Shown: piece after piece, positions 53,954 to 63,510 of the stretch | How the letters are laid out: each line of letters starts with the position of its first letter | Position numbering within the stretch: the stretch's first letter is position 1 | Source: Sphingorhabdus lacus | GTDB taxonomy: Bacteria; Pseudomonadota; Alphaproteobacteria; Sphingomonadales; Sphingomonadaceae | DNA length: 64,000 nt | Direction of reading: 5' to 3' | Assembly: GCF_009768975.1 (NCBI RefSeq) | Contig: NZ_CP035733.1 | Coordinates: forward strand, 3,392,001-3,456,000 | Translations under genes and position numbers: made by a program | Notes under the pieces: model-generated | What the model was told of the DNA's origin: nothing | The model's input: the letters and a program-made list of their open reading frames with translations, nothing else | Database searches by the model: none

Positions 53954-55099
53954 TTATCGCGCGGGCGCCGATGCGAAGGCCTGGGCAAGTACCGTATGCA
54001 AGGGCTTGGACTTGAATTCGCTATCATAAGGGCAGGGCCTTTTCGGCTGGCCGTCGGTGCGCGTCGGTTGAAACTGCTGAAGCCAGGAATAATTGTCGCA
54101 CAGCCCCCAAGCCAGCACATCTTTCAATTGGGGATAGCTGAACATGAGATCAAGATAGCCCTTGGCATAGGCGGCGACCGATTGATCGCGTGAAGCGATA
54201 TCTGCGGGCAAGGCCTGATCGTTGACGTCGAACTCGGTCATCAGCAGATGATATCCCATGGCGGTGACCTCATCGATAAACTGGCGCCATTCACGCTCCT
54301 GCTTTGGACCGGTGCCGGTAGACGGATCATAAGTATCGATCCGGATATGCGACTGGACGCCCAGGGCATCGACAGGGACGTTGCGCTTTTTAAATCCTTC
54401 CAGCAGCTTCAGAACACCGGCGCGATGTTTTTCATTGCCGGGCTCCCAGCTCATATAGTCATTATAGACAAGCTCTGCGTCGGGCAGCTGTTCGCGGGCT
54501 GTGTGAAATGCGAGGTCGACCAATGTCTCTGTGCCGCCGATGGCGCGCGACAAGGCAGTTTGCGCCAAGGTGGAATCTTCCAGCACCGTTTCGTTGACCA
54601 CATCATAGCTGAGGATCTTGCCGCGATAACGGTCGGTCACGGTCTTGATATGGGTGGTCAACAACCGCTCGGCTTCGCGGACCGGAGTGGCGCCAAAGTC
54701 ATAAGCTTCCAGCCATGCAGGTTGCCACTGCGGCCGGTGCCAGAGCAATGTATGGCCGCGTATGGCGAGAGCGTTTTTCTCCGCAAAGGCGACAATGGCG
54801 TCAAAAGGTCCGAAGTTGAACGCATCAGGTCCGGGGCGCAAAGCTTGCCACTTCATCTCATTTTCCGCGACCAGCATGCCGCAGTCGCGCTGCAGCAATT
54901 TGGCATATTGCGGATTGCGATATGATCCCGATTGTTCGTTGCCAGCGCTCACTGCGGAACCAAAACGCATTCCCTTGGATTTGGCGGCATGATGTAATCC
55001 GGAACCATGCTCATGCGCCCAGGCTGCATCGCGGCCAAGGCCGATCGCTCCTGCCATGGCGACCATCGAGGCAAGTGTTTCCCGCCGTGAAAGCTTCAT
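53954..55099 (-). CDS. GH10 endo-1,4-beta-xylanase
   Basis: Secreted xylan-cutting enzyme, 381 residues. A twin-arginine type signal (SRRETLASMVAM) leads to the TIM barrel. The acid/base Glu is in YDVVNETV (Glu170) and the nucleophile Glu in LLMTEFDVND (Glu289); LRGHTLLWH-like IRGHTLLWHRPQWQPAW is also typical. I use the second ATG: AGGAG directly abuts the first ATG but is 6 bases from the second. The gap to the upstream GH3 gene is 13 bp. Confidence 0.95.
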   Translation of the reverse strand: MKLSRRETLASMVAMAGAIGLGRDAAWAHEHGSGLHHAAKSKGMRFGSAVSAGNEQSGSYRNPQYAKLLQRDCGMLVAENEMKWQALRPGPDAFNFGPFDAIVAFAEKNALAIRGHTLLWHRPQWQPAWLEAYDFGATPVREAERLLTTHIKTVTDRYRGKILSYDVVNETVLEDSTLAQTALSRAIGGTETLVDLAFHTAREQLPDAELVYNDYMSWEPGNEKHRAGVLKLLEGFKKRNVPVDALGVQSHIRIDTYDPSTGTGPKQEREWRQFIDEVTAMGYHLLMTEFDVNDQALPADIASRDQSVAAYAKGYLDLMFSYPQLKDVLAWGLCDNYSWLQQFQPTRTDGQPKRPCPYDSEFKSKPLHTVLAQAFASAPAR

Positions 55100-55112
55100 C
55101 TTCATCTCCTAC

Positions 55113-57494
55113 TTATTCGGTAATCGTCAGTGTGGCGCTTTTCACATTGGCAGAACTGTTCCCCGCCATGATCTCAAAGTCGCCCGGCTCGACAACGCGC
55201 TGCATTTTGTCGTTCCAGAAATGGAATGCATCCGTGCCTAGCGTGAACGAAACATCGCGTGTTTCCCCGGGTGCCAATGTCACCCGCTGGAACGCTTTCA
55301 AATCCATGACCGAACGTGTCACCGAACTCACTTTATCCCGCACATAGATCTGAACGGTTTCATCACCTGCACGGTTGCTGGTATTCTTCACCGATACGGT
55401 AACCTTGACCGAGCCGTTGCGGGCAATGGTCGGGCTGGACAGAACGGGCGCGCCCAGCTCGAACGTCGAATAGCTGAGGCCGAACCCGAAGGGGTAAAGC
55501 GGCGATTTGTCTGCAAAGAGATACCCTCGGCGCGCGGTCGGTTTGTGATTATAGGTAAAGGGCAACTGCCCAACGCTGCGCGGAAAAGTCACCGGCAGTT
55601 TTCCGCCGGGGTTGACCGTTCCAAAAAGCACATCGGCCACAGCATTGCCGCCTTGTTCGCCCAGATACCAACCTTCCAATATCGCGTTGGCTTCGGTCGA
55701 AATCTTCGTGATTGAGGCCGGCCGGCCATTGATCAGCACAACGGTAATGGGCTTGCCCAATGCGCGTAAGGCATCGAACAGCTCTTGCTGCTCGCCGACC
55801 AGGTCCAAGCTGTCGCGATCGCCGAGATGGCTTTCGGCCCAGCCTTCACGGCTGGTCTGTTCGGTATCGCCCAGCGTCAGGATAATCTGGTCCGCGCCCT
55901 TTGCTGTTTCCACAGCCTCCGCAATCAATTTGCGATTTTCAGCCGGGTCGGCAAGCTTGACCTCGTCCGCCCACCAATCATCATTCTCGGTGATCTTTAC
56001 GCCTTGGGCAAACAAGATCGTTGCGCGGTTCCCCACCTTGGTTTTGATGCCTTCCAAAATGGGCACGGTCACGGGTGGCTGGCCATAATAGCCACCGAGA
56101 CGTGCAACATTGGCACTCGGTCCGATGACGGCAATTTTAGGTTTCGTGGTGCCTAAGGACAGCGGTAATGTTCCGTCATTCTTGAGCAAGGTGATTGAAC
56201 GCTGCGCCGATTTCAACGCCAGCGCGCGGGCATCGGCGTTGTTCGTGATTTTCACGGCAGCATCTGCATCCGCATAAGGATTTTCAAAGAGGCCAGCGCG
56301 GAATTTCATATCCAGCATCCGCCGCACAGCCTGATCGACGGCCGCTTGGGAGACCTTTCCACTCCGGACCGATTCCGCCAATGTCGAAAAGGACGCGCCG
56401 GTAGGCAAGTCAGAATCAACCCCCGCCGCCAAAGCCAGAATGGCGGCCTCCGACTTGTCCTTGGCAAGTGCATGCCGTCCGGCCAGTTCGTCAATGGCGT
56501 AATAATCGCTGACGACGGCACCTTTGAAACCCCATTCGCCCCGCAATACATCGCCCAGCAACCATTTGTTTGCATGGCTGGGGACGCCGTCGATTTCGTT
56601 ATAGGAAGCCATCACGGCTTGAATGCCTGTGCGCCGCACAACCTGTTCGAACGGCGGGAAGAAATATTCGCGTAAGACACGTTCCGAGATGGAAGCCGGC
56701 CCCACATTGGTTCCGCTTTCCGGCTGGCCATGGCCGGTGAGATGCTTCAGCGTCGCAAAGACTTTTCCGGGTGCCAAGACCGAGGCCTTGTTCTCACCTT
56801 GCAGACCTTCGACGGCGGCAACCCCCAATTCCCCTGCCAGATAAGGATCTTCGCCAAACGTTTCTTCAATGCGTCCCCAGCGCGGGTCGCGGGCCACATC
56901 GACAACCGGTGACAATGCCAAATGCACGCCCCGTGCCCGTATCTCACGACCAATGACGACATTGATTTCACGCAAAAGCGCAGGGTCCCAGCTTGATGCC
57001 AGGGCGATCGACTGCGGGAAACTGGTGGCGTCGAGGGCCGCATAGCCATGCAGACCTTCTTCATGCATCAAAATGGGAATACCCAGCCGTGTTTTCGTGA
57101 TTGCATGCTTTTGCATGGCATTCACCAGGCGGATGGTCCCTCGTACATCCCGCCCTGCGGCTATACGCGGCGATGCCGGGCCTTTCGCGTCGGAGGGACG
57201 GGCAAATTGCCCGATTCCGTTGGGAAACTTTGCCGACATTTTTACCGGGTCAAATTCACCCTTATCATCGAAAATTTCGGGCTTATTGTCCCAGATGGTA
57301 ATGATTTGCGCAATTTTCTCTTCGAGTGTCATGCGGGCCAAAAGGTCATCGACCCGTGCCGCAATGGGTGCGTCTGGATTCTTGTAGGTCGCCGATGCGG
57401 GCACTGCCGTTTGCGCAAATGCGTTGCTGGATGAAATAGCCGTAGCCGGCACGGATGCCGCGCAAAGCAATAGTACGAGTGCAGGTAATTTCAT
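55113..57494 (-). CDS. GH3 beta-xylosidase/beta-glucosidase
   Basis: Exported GH3 enzyme of 793 residues with a signal peptide (about 1-28). The (beta/alpha)8 domain has GIPILMHEEGLHG and RDPRWGRIEETFGEDP, with the nucleophile Asp in GAVVSDYYAID (Asp330). The alpha/beta sandwich and a C-terminal fibronectin III-like domain (SVKNTSNRAGDETVQIYVRD) complete it. Chain length and context favour beta-xylosidase on xylo-oligosaccharides. The start is the ATG of MKLPALVLLL with GAGGAG 7 bases upstream. First gene of the GH3-GH10-DUF6445 operon, with an operator 39 bp upstream. Confidence 0.93.
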   Translation of the reverse strand: MKLPALVLLLCAASVPATAISSSNAFAQTAVPASATYKNPDAPIAARVDDLLARMTLEEKIAQIITIWDNKPEIFDDKGEFDPVKMSAKFPNGIGQFARPSDAKGPASPRIAAGRDVRGTIRLVNAMQKHAITKTRLGIPILMHEEGLHGYAALDATSFPQSIALASSWDPALLREINVVIGREIRARGVHLALSPVVDVARDPRWGRIEETFGEDPYLAGELGVAAVEGLQGENKASVLAPGKVFATLKHLTGHGQPESGTNVGPASISERVLREYFFPPFEQVVRRTGIQAVMASYNEIDGVPSHANKWLLGDVLRGEWGFKGAVVSDYYAIDELAGRHALAKDKSEAAILALAAGVDSDLPTGASFSTLAESVRSGKVSQAAVDQAVRRMLDMKFRAGLFENPYADADAAVKITNNADARALALKSAQRSITLLKNDGTLPLSLGTTKPKIAVIGPSANVARLGGYYGQPPVTVPILEGIKTKVGNRATILFAQGVKITENDDWWADEVKLADPAENRKLIAEAVETAKGADQIILTLGDTEQTSREGWAESHLGDRDSLDLVGEQQELFDALRALGKPITVVLINGRPASITKISTEANAILEGWYLGEQGGNAVADVLFGTVNPGGKLPVTFPRSVGQLPFTYNHKPTARRGYLFADKSPLYPFGFGLSYSTFELGAPVLSSPTIARNGSVKVTVSVKNTSNRAGDETVQIYVRDKVSSVTRSVMDLKAFQRVTLAPGETRDVSFTLGTDAFHFWNDKMQRVVEPGDFEIMAGNSSANVKSATLTITE

Positions 57495-57532
57495 CGTTTC
57501 TCTCCTCTTCAAGCGATCACAGCCGCCTTTAA

Positions 57533-57546
57533 TGTTAGCGCTACCA
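57533..57546. promoter_or_regulatory. LacI-type operator upstream of GH3
   Basis: TGTTAGCGCTACCA, one change from the consensus. It is 39 bp before the GH3 start and 99 bp before the lacI-type gene, so it may also serve autoregulation. Confidence 0.68.
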
Positions 57547-57644
57547 TGAACGATTGTGCGATGCACGTCAATCTTTGACATGCATCATTGCATCATACTG
57601 GAAAAGCACCGCAAAGCGTGGCATGGCGTCTAGGGTAAGGGGGA

Positions 57645-58712
57645 ATGGATAGGAATATGGGCAGGATCCAAAAATCACCGCGCGCGCAGCAAGGTGGGGC
57701 GACGATTGCCGACGTGGCACGTGCGTCCGGGTTTTCACCGATGACCGTGTCGCGCGTGATTAATGGCGAGCGGAATGTGAAGGATTCGACCCGCGATGCC
57801 GTGATGGAGGCTGTTGAGAAACTAAACTATTCTCCCAATCTGGCCGCCCGAACCCTTGCCGGGGCGGAGCAGATCCGGATTGCAATGCTCTACGGAAATC
57901 CCAGCTTTGCCTATCTCAGCCGCCTTTTGGTTGGCACCTTGGAACAAGCACGCAAAAGCCATGTGCAGTTAGTCATTGAACAATGCGATGAAGGGCAGGA
58001 CATACATGACGTCTTTGCCGACCTCATCGAAAGTGGTGTCGATGGCGTCGTATTGTCACCGCCTCTCTGCGATTCTCCCAAGATGCTCGAACTGATCCAG
58101 AATACCGATGTCACATGTGTGGTCGTCGCCAACTGGTGCCCGCCGGGCAAAATGTCTGTTGTCTATATTGATGACGTCGAGGCTGCGGCCACCATGACCC
58201 GGCATATCCTGTCTTTGGGGCATAAGCGGATTGCCTTTGTGAAGGGAAATCCCGAGCAGAAGGCCAGCCACCAACGGTTGAAAGGTTTCGAAATGGCGAT
58301 GGCGGAAGCCGGGATGCCGATCGATCCCGAATTAGTCGTGGATGGTCTGTTTACCTACCGATCCGGTCTGGACGCGGCGGATAAACTGCTTGATCTGGCT
58401 AATCCTCCGTCAGCGATTTTTGCGAGCAACGACGACATGGCGGCAGCGGCCATAACCGTTGCCCATCGGCGGCATTTGGACGTTCCCAAAGATGTGACAA
58501 TCTGTGGCTTTGACGATACGGATTTTGCCTTGTCAATTTGGCCCGAACTGACAACCATCCACCAACCTATCGCCGATATGTCCCGTGCGGCAGTAGAAAT
58601 TCTGGTCGACCGGATCCGGGCCAAAAGGTCGGGCCGCCCCACCCCGCGCGAAGATCGAATGCTCGACTTTACTTTTGTGCGGCGGGAATCAGATGCGCAG
58701 CCTAATTCATAA
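57645..58712 (+). CDS. LacI-family transcription regulator of the xylan locus
   Basis: 355 residues. The N-terminal helix-turn-helix is TIADVARASGFSPMTVSRVI, and the hinge and periplasmic-binding-like sensor domain follow (FANDD-type SNDDMAAAA and GFDDTDFALSIWPELTTI). It is the only regulator in the xylan region, and the seven palindromes fit a LacI dimer. Xylose or a xylo-oligomer is the likely inducer. The start is uncertain: ATG 57645 has AAGGGGG very close, ATG 57657 has AGGA close by. Its 3' end overlaps the convergent GH43 gene by 11 bp. Confidence 0.9.
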   Translation: MDRNMGRIQKSPRAQQGGATIADVARASGFSPMTVSRVINGERNVKDSTRDAVMEAVEKLNYSPNLAARTLAGAEQIRIAMLYGNPSFAYLSRLLVGTLEQARKSHVQLVIEQCDEGQDIHDVFADLIESGVDGVVLSPPLCDSPKMLELIQNTDVTCVVVANWCPPGKMSVVYIDDVEAAATMTRHILSLGHKRIAFVKGNPEQKASHQRLKGFEMAMAEAGMPIDPELVVDGLFTYRSGLDAADKLLDLANPPSAIFASNDDMAAAAITVAHRRHLDVPKDVTICGFDDTDFALSIWPELTTIHQPIADMSRAAVEILVDRIRAKRSGRPTPREDRMLDFTFVRRESDAQPNS

Positions 58713-60363
58713 CATCGGTTGAATAGAGGCCGACCACCGTTCCTGTGAACAACAGGATGTCATATTCCGTTGCCAGCAACCGGGCGTCGGCGTCCGTCAG
58801 CACGGTCGTCCAATTGCCATTTCCGTCGGCATAGGCAAAGTCGGCTGCCGCACCCTTGATATGCATCTTCAACCGGATATTTGATGTGCGCAGCGGCTCC
58901 AGCGCTTTTTCAAAAAGTACCACATCTGCACCCGCCGTGCCTTTCAGGCCTTTCGCTGTAATGACGAGCTTTCGGCCCGTAGCACCCGTTTCGAGACCAA
59001 AGATAAATTGATGCCCTTCATCGGCAATTGCAGCCAATCCGGCTCGCCCATATTGGTTTGCCGAGGGCAGGGCGATTGTCGTGCTAATTTCGGCATTACG
59101 GTGCCGAAGACGCTGCCCTATAAATTGCGGTCCTGTTCCACGTAGCACAAGGCTCCCTGGCTTTTCTGTCAGGTTAAGCCATTCAGATGCAGGCGCTTTG
59201 CGTGCGAGCCATTGGGGACCCAGTTTGGTGGCGTTGAAGTCTTCGACCCATTTTGAATAATCGGTTTTCTGGTGTGTGCGGGGTAATGTCGGCCGCTTTA
59301 CCCGCAAGGGCACCGCTTTCCCTTGGGGCAGGATTTCCGGCCAACCATCTTTCCAGTTCACCGGCAGTAAAAATGTTTCGCGCCCTAAATTGGTAAGGTT
59401 GCGTTCGTAAGGCCGCGTAGCCAGAAAAACCGCCCACCATTTGTCGCCCGGAAGATTGACGAAGTCGGCATGGCCGGTTGCGTAAACCGGCAGCGGTCGG
59501 GCCGGGTCGAGATCACGCTGTGTCAGGATCGGGTTGTTCGGCCCCGGTGTATAGGGACCTGTTACATTTTTGCTGCGGTATATGGTTTGGCGGTGATCGT
59601 CCGACGTGCCGCCTTCAGCCGCCGTCAGATAATACCAGCCATCCTTTTTGAATATATGTGGTCCCTCACTCCATATCGGCTTTTCCTCGGGCTTTACGCC
59701 GCGATCAACCAACACCGTGCGAGGTCCGATTACCTTGGATTGTGCAGGATCATATTCCTGTAACCAAAGGGCGCGATGCCCATCATATTGCGCAGGCCCC
59801 TGCGGTTCGTCGTTATTGGTAATCCATACCCGGCCGTCCGTATCAAAGAACAGATCGGGGTCGATTCCTGTCACCGTGTCCAACCATATGGGCTTGCTCC
59901 AGGGACCTTTCGGATTTTTCGCCGTGATGATGAAATTTCCGCCACAGTCGATGCATGTCGTAATGATGTAAAACAGGCCTTTGTGGTGACGGATCGTCGG
60001 CGCAAAAATTCCGCGGTTGATTCCGACCGCAGGAAGTTTGAAATCAGCGCTGTCCGGGATTGCGTTCCCGATCTGGGTCCAGTTCACCAGATCACGGCTA
60101 TGGTAGATAGGCAGGCCAGGGACCCAGCCGAAGGACGAGTTCACAACATAAAAGTCCTTCCCCACGCGCACGATGCTGGGATCAGGCTGAAAACCGGGAA
60201 GTATCGGATTGCGATATTCATTGTCGGTTATCGGCAGCGCATCTTCGTCGGGATTGCTACCCTGATACTCCATCGACAGGAACTCGACGGAGTTTCCAGG
60301 CGCTGCCCAAGCGGAGGGTGCGATCAAAAGCGCAACGGCAAAAGGCAGTAATGTGCGAAGCAT
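58702..60363 (-). CDS. GH43 beta-xylosidase/arabinofuranosidase
   Basis: Five-bladed propeller enzyme, 553 residues, with a signal peptide (about 1-20). Catalytic residues are visible: the general base in PGFQPDPSIV (Asp61), the pKa-modulating Asp in TGIDPDLFF (Asp168) and the acid Glu in IWSEGPHIFKK (Glu233). The C-terminal half carries the beta-sandwich domain usual for GH43 xylosidases. Acts on xylo-oligosaccharides or arabinose side chains. Last of a four-gene operon (GH5, tandem-repeat protein, galM, GH43), 20 bp after galM. Confidence 0.92.
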   Translation of the reverse strand: MLRTLLPFAVALLIAPSAWAAPGNSVEFLSMEYQGSNPDEDALPITDNEYRNPILPGFQPDPSIVRVGKDFYVVNSSFGWVPGLPIYHSRDLVNWTQIGNAIPDSADFKLPAVGINRGIFAPTIRHHKGLFYIITTCIDCGGNFIITAKNPKGPWSKPIWLDTVTGIDPDLFFDTDGRVWITNNDEPQGPAQYDGHRALWLQEYDPAQSKVIGPRTVLVDRGVKPEEKPIWSEGPHIFKKDGWYYLTAAEGGTSDDHRQTIYRSKNVTGPYTPGPNNPILTQRDLDPARPLPVYATGHADFVNLPGDKWWAVFLATRPYERNLTNLGRETFLLPVNWKDGWPEILPQGKAVPLRVKRPTLPRTHQKTDYSKWVEDFNATKLGPQWLARKAPASEWLNLTEKPGSLVLRGTGPQFIGQRLRHRNAEISTTIALPSANQYGRAGLAAIADEGHQFIFGLETGATGRKLVITAKGLKGTAGADVVLFEKALEPLRTSNIRLKMHIKGAAADFAYADGNGNWTTVLTDADARLLATEYDILLFTGTVVGLYSTDVMN

Positions 60364-60383
60364 GGGCTCTCCGGTCTTTGGTG

Positions 60384-61271
60384 TCAGAGGGACTGCGCCG
60401 GCACTGCCGACAATATGATGCTCGACCGGTAACTCCCGCCAGGCGGAACGGTGGGCATCGCAGGTTCGTCCGTTGGACGGTTCAGGGCATTGTTAATATG
60501 CGGAACGGGTTCGAAACAGAATGATTCCCCATGCGGCGGTATGTACAGCACAGCCGCCGGCATGTTCGATTCTATTTGAAGACCCAAAGGCCGGTCCGGC
60601 CAGAGGATACTGGCAACGCCATCCCACTGTGCAAAACAATGATCTATGTTCTTGCCGGAGACAGGCTCGCCTTCCTGGAAATCATAAACCCCTTCCGGCG
60701 TAAGCATATCAGTTGGCAAAGCCATGTGGTCATTCATGAGCACGCGTTTGGCCTTGAACTGCAGAAAAGCACCGTCCTGATCAAAATAGGGATGATGGCC
60801 AAAGGCGAGCGGTGCGGGTTCTTCCGATAAATTGAACGCTTCGAGCGTTATTTCGAGCCGGTCCCCATCCAACCGGATATGTTGGGTTGCGGAAAAGGAC
60901 CAAGGCCAACGGCTATCTCGTGTGTGGCGATACCGCATCACTGTTTCGGCTTCGCTCATCCTTTCAGCATCCCAGCAGGACGTCCATCCCACGCCATGGA
61001 TTGCATGGGGTTCCGGGCTGAAATTAGGATCCAGACCGATTTCTTCGCCCATCCAGTTAAAGCTGGCAAAGCCGATCCGATTGGAAAAGGGGACCAGCGG
61101 GAAGGACGCAAAACGCAGCGGGTCGCGCGACCCAAGCGCGGCTGCATCGGTCGATCGCAGCATATTTTGGCCGCTAACGGTCCACGCCACAATAGCTCCC
61201 CCTACTTCCGGGCACAGGATGCAGTCGGACGAACCATGTTTCAGATAGAGAGTCTCAGGGTTGCTATTCAT
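60384..61271 (-). CDS. galM: Aldose 1-epimerase
   Basis: Mutarotase of 295 residues, without a signal peptide. PLAFGHHPYFD (catalytic His region), NRIGFASFNWMGEE and CFEPVPHINNALN (catalytic Glu region) are the family signs. In this locus it should interconvert alpha and beta xylose to feed xylose isomerase. I start at the ATG of MNSNPETLYL, which overlaps the stop of the upstream gene by 8 bp; the longer frame has an unrelated N terminus. Its ribosome site is weak, so coupling may matter. Confidence 0.88.
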   Translation of the reverse strand: MNSNPETLYLKHGSSDCILCPEVGGAIVAWTVSGQNMLRSTDAAALGSRDPLRFASFPLVPFSNRIGFASFNWMGEEIGLDPNFSPEPHAIHGVGWTSCWDAERMSEAETVMRYRHTRDSRWPWSFSATQHIRLDGDRLEITLEAFNLSEEPAPLAFGHHPYFDQDGAFLQFKAKRVLMNDHMALPTDMLTPEGVYDFQEGEPVSGKNIDHCFAQWDGVASILWPDRPLGLQIESNMPAAVLYIPPHGESFCFEPVPHINNALNRPTDEPAMPTVPPGGSYRSSIILSAVPAQSL

Positions 61272-62403
61272 TGGTAACTGCGATGGGTCCTGATGTGTTG
61301 AGCACATAAACTTGGCCGACTTCAATCGCTTGCGCTGCGGCACCAAAATGCAGTGCCACGGCGCCTTTACCTGCAGCAATGGTCGTGGATGCTTGTGTCT
61401 TCAATTGCAGCAACTTCCAATTCGGGCCCAAGGTCAGGACATTATCACCAAAACCGCTATAGGGCGCTTCATTCAATTGAACACGAATTCCCAGCTTGCT
61501 GGTTCCATCCCCAGAGCCACCCGGCGCGGTGCGTGCCAATACGCCGATCAGCAGAATATCGTCCTCTTTGACTTCTTCCAAAATGGGAATGGCGGCACCA
61601 ACATCATAAGGTTGTGCGGCTGGAGCCGATGTGGTGACCCGTAATGCGGTTCCACCTGTGCCTGGGATATTGGGCGAAGCTATGGTCATATGTGTCGCAC
61701 CCGGTCCGTAAACCGGCCAGTCCTTATTGGACGGATTATTGATCAGCCTTCCTTTGCCTTGCAGTTGCGGCAACAAATCCGTGGTCGCGGATTGGACCGC
61801 CTTGGTCGATTTTGCGGTCAAAGATGTAGCGCCGGCCACGACGATTGTCTGGCCGATTTCCAGCACCTGTTTGGCGCCCGCCAGCTGGAAGCCGACGACA
61901 GCCTGACCTCTGGAAATGGAGCTGGTTGCTTTTGCCGAGACTTCGTAAAGCTTCCAATCCTTGTCGATGACAAGCGTTGTGTCGCCAAACCCGGAATATG
62001 GCGCGATATTCTGTTGAACGCGGACGCCAATGCGTCCCTTTCCATCGGAGGTGTCCGCTGAAACCGTGCGCGCATAAAAGGCGACGACAATATCGGTTCC
62101 GGCCTTGATGGACGTGGTGATGGGGGCATTGGCCCCGACTTCGAACAGGGTTGCACCGGCTTTCGGTACGGTGATTTGCAACGCCGCCTTGCCGCCCGGA
62201 ATATCTTCGCCTTTGACCGGCTTGCTTGTCTGTCCGGTGCCGAAAATCTGCCAATCGAGCCGTGTCGGGTCGTTGATGAGACTGCCGGGCAACGCATCGT
62301 CAAGCGCCTGCAATTCTGCCGTGGGTTGGTCGTCGAACGCAAGGGCGGTGACAGGATATGACGCCGCAAACACCGCCAGCGCAAGGAAACGCATCTTGGT
62401 CAT
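61264..62403 (-). CDS. Exported tandem carbohydrate-binding-like protein
   Basis: 379-residue exported protein (signal peptide about 1-22, ending ALA) with no catalytic domain. It consists of two repeats of about 165 residues. Each repeat starts with L-I-N-(D/N)-P ... DW-(Q/P)-(I/V)-(F/Y)-G and contains G-R/K-x-G-(I/V)-R-V-Q and APYSGFGD, then WKL-(Y/L). The strand pattern resembles galactose-binding-like CBM folds. The likely role is holding xylan or its oligomers in the periplasm or at the cell surface (inference). In an operon after GH5 (6 bp gap), overlapping galM by 8 bp. Confidence 0.7.
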   Translation of the reverse strand: MTKMRFLALAVFAASYPVTALAFDDQPTAELQALDDALPGSLINDPTRLDWQIFGTGQTSKPVKGEDIPGGKAALQITVPKAGATLFEVGANAPITTSIKAGTDIVVAFYARTVSADTSDGKGRIGVRVQQNIAPYSGFGDTTLVIDKDWKLYEVSAKATSSISRGQAVVGFQLAGAKQVLEIGQTIVVAGATSLTAKSTKAVQSATTDLLPQLQGKGRLINNPSNKDWPVYGPGATHMTIASPNIPGTGGTALRVTTSAPAAQPYDVGAAIPILEEVKEDDILLIGVLARTAPGGSGDGTSKLGIRVQLNEAPYSGFGDNVLTLGPNWKLLQLKTQASTTIAAGKGAVALHFGAAAQAIEVGQVYVLNTSGPIAVTNE

Positions 62404-62409
62404 CGGCTC

Positions 62410-63405
62410 TTATTCCTTCAGACCCATGGCATCGCGCATACCGGGTACCCACGCTTTCTTTTCATGATCCCACAGCGGGAAGGTGTTCGTATACGCCCAG
62501 GCGCACATGCCAATTCCGATTTCGTCAAATGCGACCCGGACAGCTTTTTGATATTTCACCCGCTCGTCAAGCGACGCCGTGGTGTGTGCGCCGAATTCGC
62601 CCATAAAGGGTGTTTTGCCGGTCCGCGCAATATACTCGCGCACTTTCTGGACGTCGTCTTTCAGCAGTTTCTGATCCTCAGCACCGCCATAGGTGCGGCC
62701 CAGGGGTGGCGATGGATCGACCCAGCTCGCCCCCTGATGGGTGAAGTTGAACGGATCATAATAGTGGAAAGTCGGAACGATATTGGGATCGTCTGGCAAG
62801 TTCAGCGTTTTGAGCGAATTGATCCCACTCCAGAATTCCCCGCCGATGATGACCGGGCGGGTCGGATTGGTCTTGCGGATTTCGACGAGCGCAGGTGTCA
62901 GCACTTTCAGCAAATTGCTGTCGTTGAACTTGTCGTGCGGCTCATTTTCAATTTCAAACCACAGATGTGCTTCTGGTGCGTCCGCGAACTGTGCTGCGAC
63001 CTGGGTCCACATGGCCGCAAGCTTTGCGATATTTGCGTCGCTCGGGTCCTTGTGGATCTCTTCAAAATGGTGGCTGTTCAAAATGACGTTCAGACCGGCG
63101 GATCGCGCATCCGCAACCACTTGCTTGACCCGCTTCATGAAGATGGGATCAATTGTATGGGGGGCGTCCGTGCCTGCACGGGTGGACCAGCGCACGGGCA
63201 GGCGGATTGTGTTGAACCCGGCCTTTGCGATCCGCGTAAAGTCTGCCGCATCGATTTTCTTGCCGCCCCAGGCACCTTCGGTGGGTGTTTCGAGGCTGTT
63301 GCCCATATTGACGCATCGGCCGACGGGAAGACTGTCGGTCTTGGCCATGGCGGGTACGGTCATTGCCGATGCCATCAGGGCCATGAAGTATAGGTGGTGT
63401 TTCAT
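62410..63405 (-). CDS. GH5 endo-beta-glycosidase
   Basis: Clan GH-A glycosidase, 331 residues, signal peptide about 1-21. VGRCVNMGNSLE and FNTIRLPVRW open the barrel, the acid/base Glu is in FEIENEPHD (Glu155) and the nucleophile Glu in PFMGEFGAHT (Glu270). GH5 enzymes may cut cellulose, mannan, xyloglucan or xylan, so the substrate is open; a side activity on arabinoglucuronoxylan or on mixed plant cell wall is plausible. First gene of the GH5-galM-GH43 operon. Confidence 0.9.
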   Translation of the reverse strand: MKHHLYFMALMASAMTVPAMAKTDSLPVGRCVNMGNSLETPTEGAWGGKKIDAADFTRIAKAGFNTIRLPVRWSTRAGTDAPHTIDPIFMKRVKQVVADARSAGLNVILNSHHFEEIHKDPSDANIAKLAAMWTQVAAQFADAPEAHLWFEIENEPHDKFNDSNLLKVLTPALVEIRKTNPTRPVIIGGEFWSGINSLKTLNLPDDPNIVPTFHYYDPFNFTHQGASWVDPSPPLGRTYGGAEDQKLLKDDVQKVREYIARTGKTPFMGEFGAHTTASLDERVKYQKAVRVAFDEIGIGMCAWAYTNTFPLWDHEKKAWVPGMRDAMGLKE

Positions 63406-63476
63406 GCTGCTTAGGTCCTCTCCACGTCATTGCAGTCGTCAACTTTACGCAAGGGTCTTGACGCCCTTCTCGATTG

Positions 63477-63490
63477 TGATAGCGCTACCA
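63477..63490. promoter_or_regulatory. LacI-type operator between GH5 and second GH3
   Basis: TGATAGCGCTACCA, one change from the consensus, in the divergent region between the GH5 operon (start 63405) and the GH3 gene at 63511. It probably controls both. Confidence 0.7.
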
Positions 63491-63510
63491 CAATAAGCAG
63501 GAGAGGTTCA

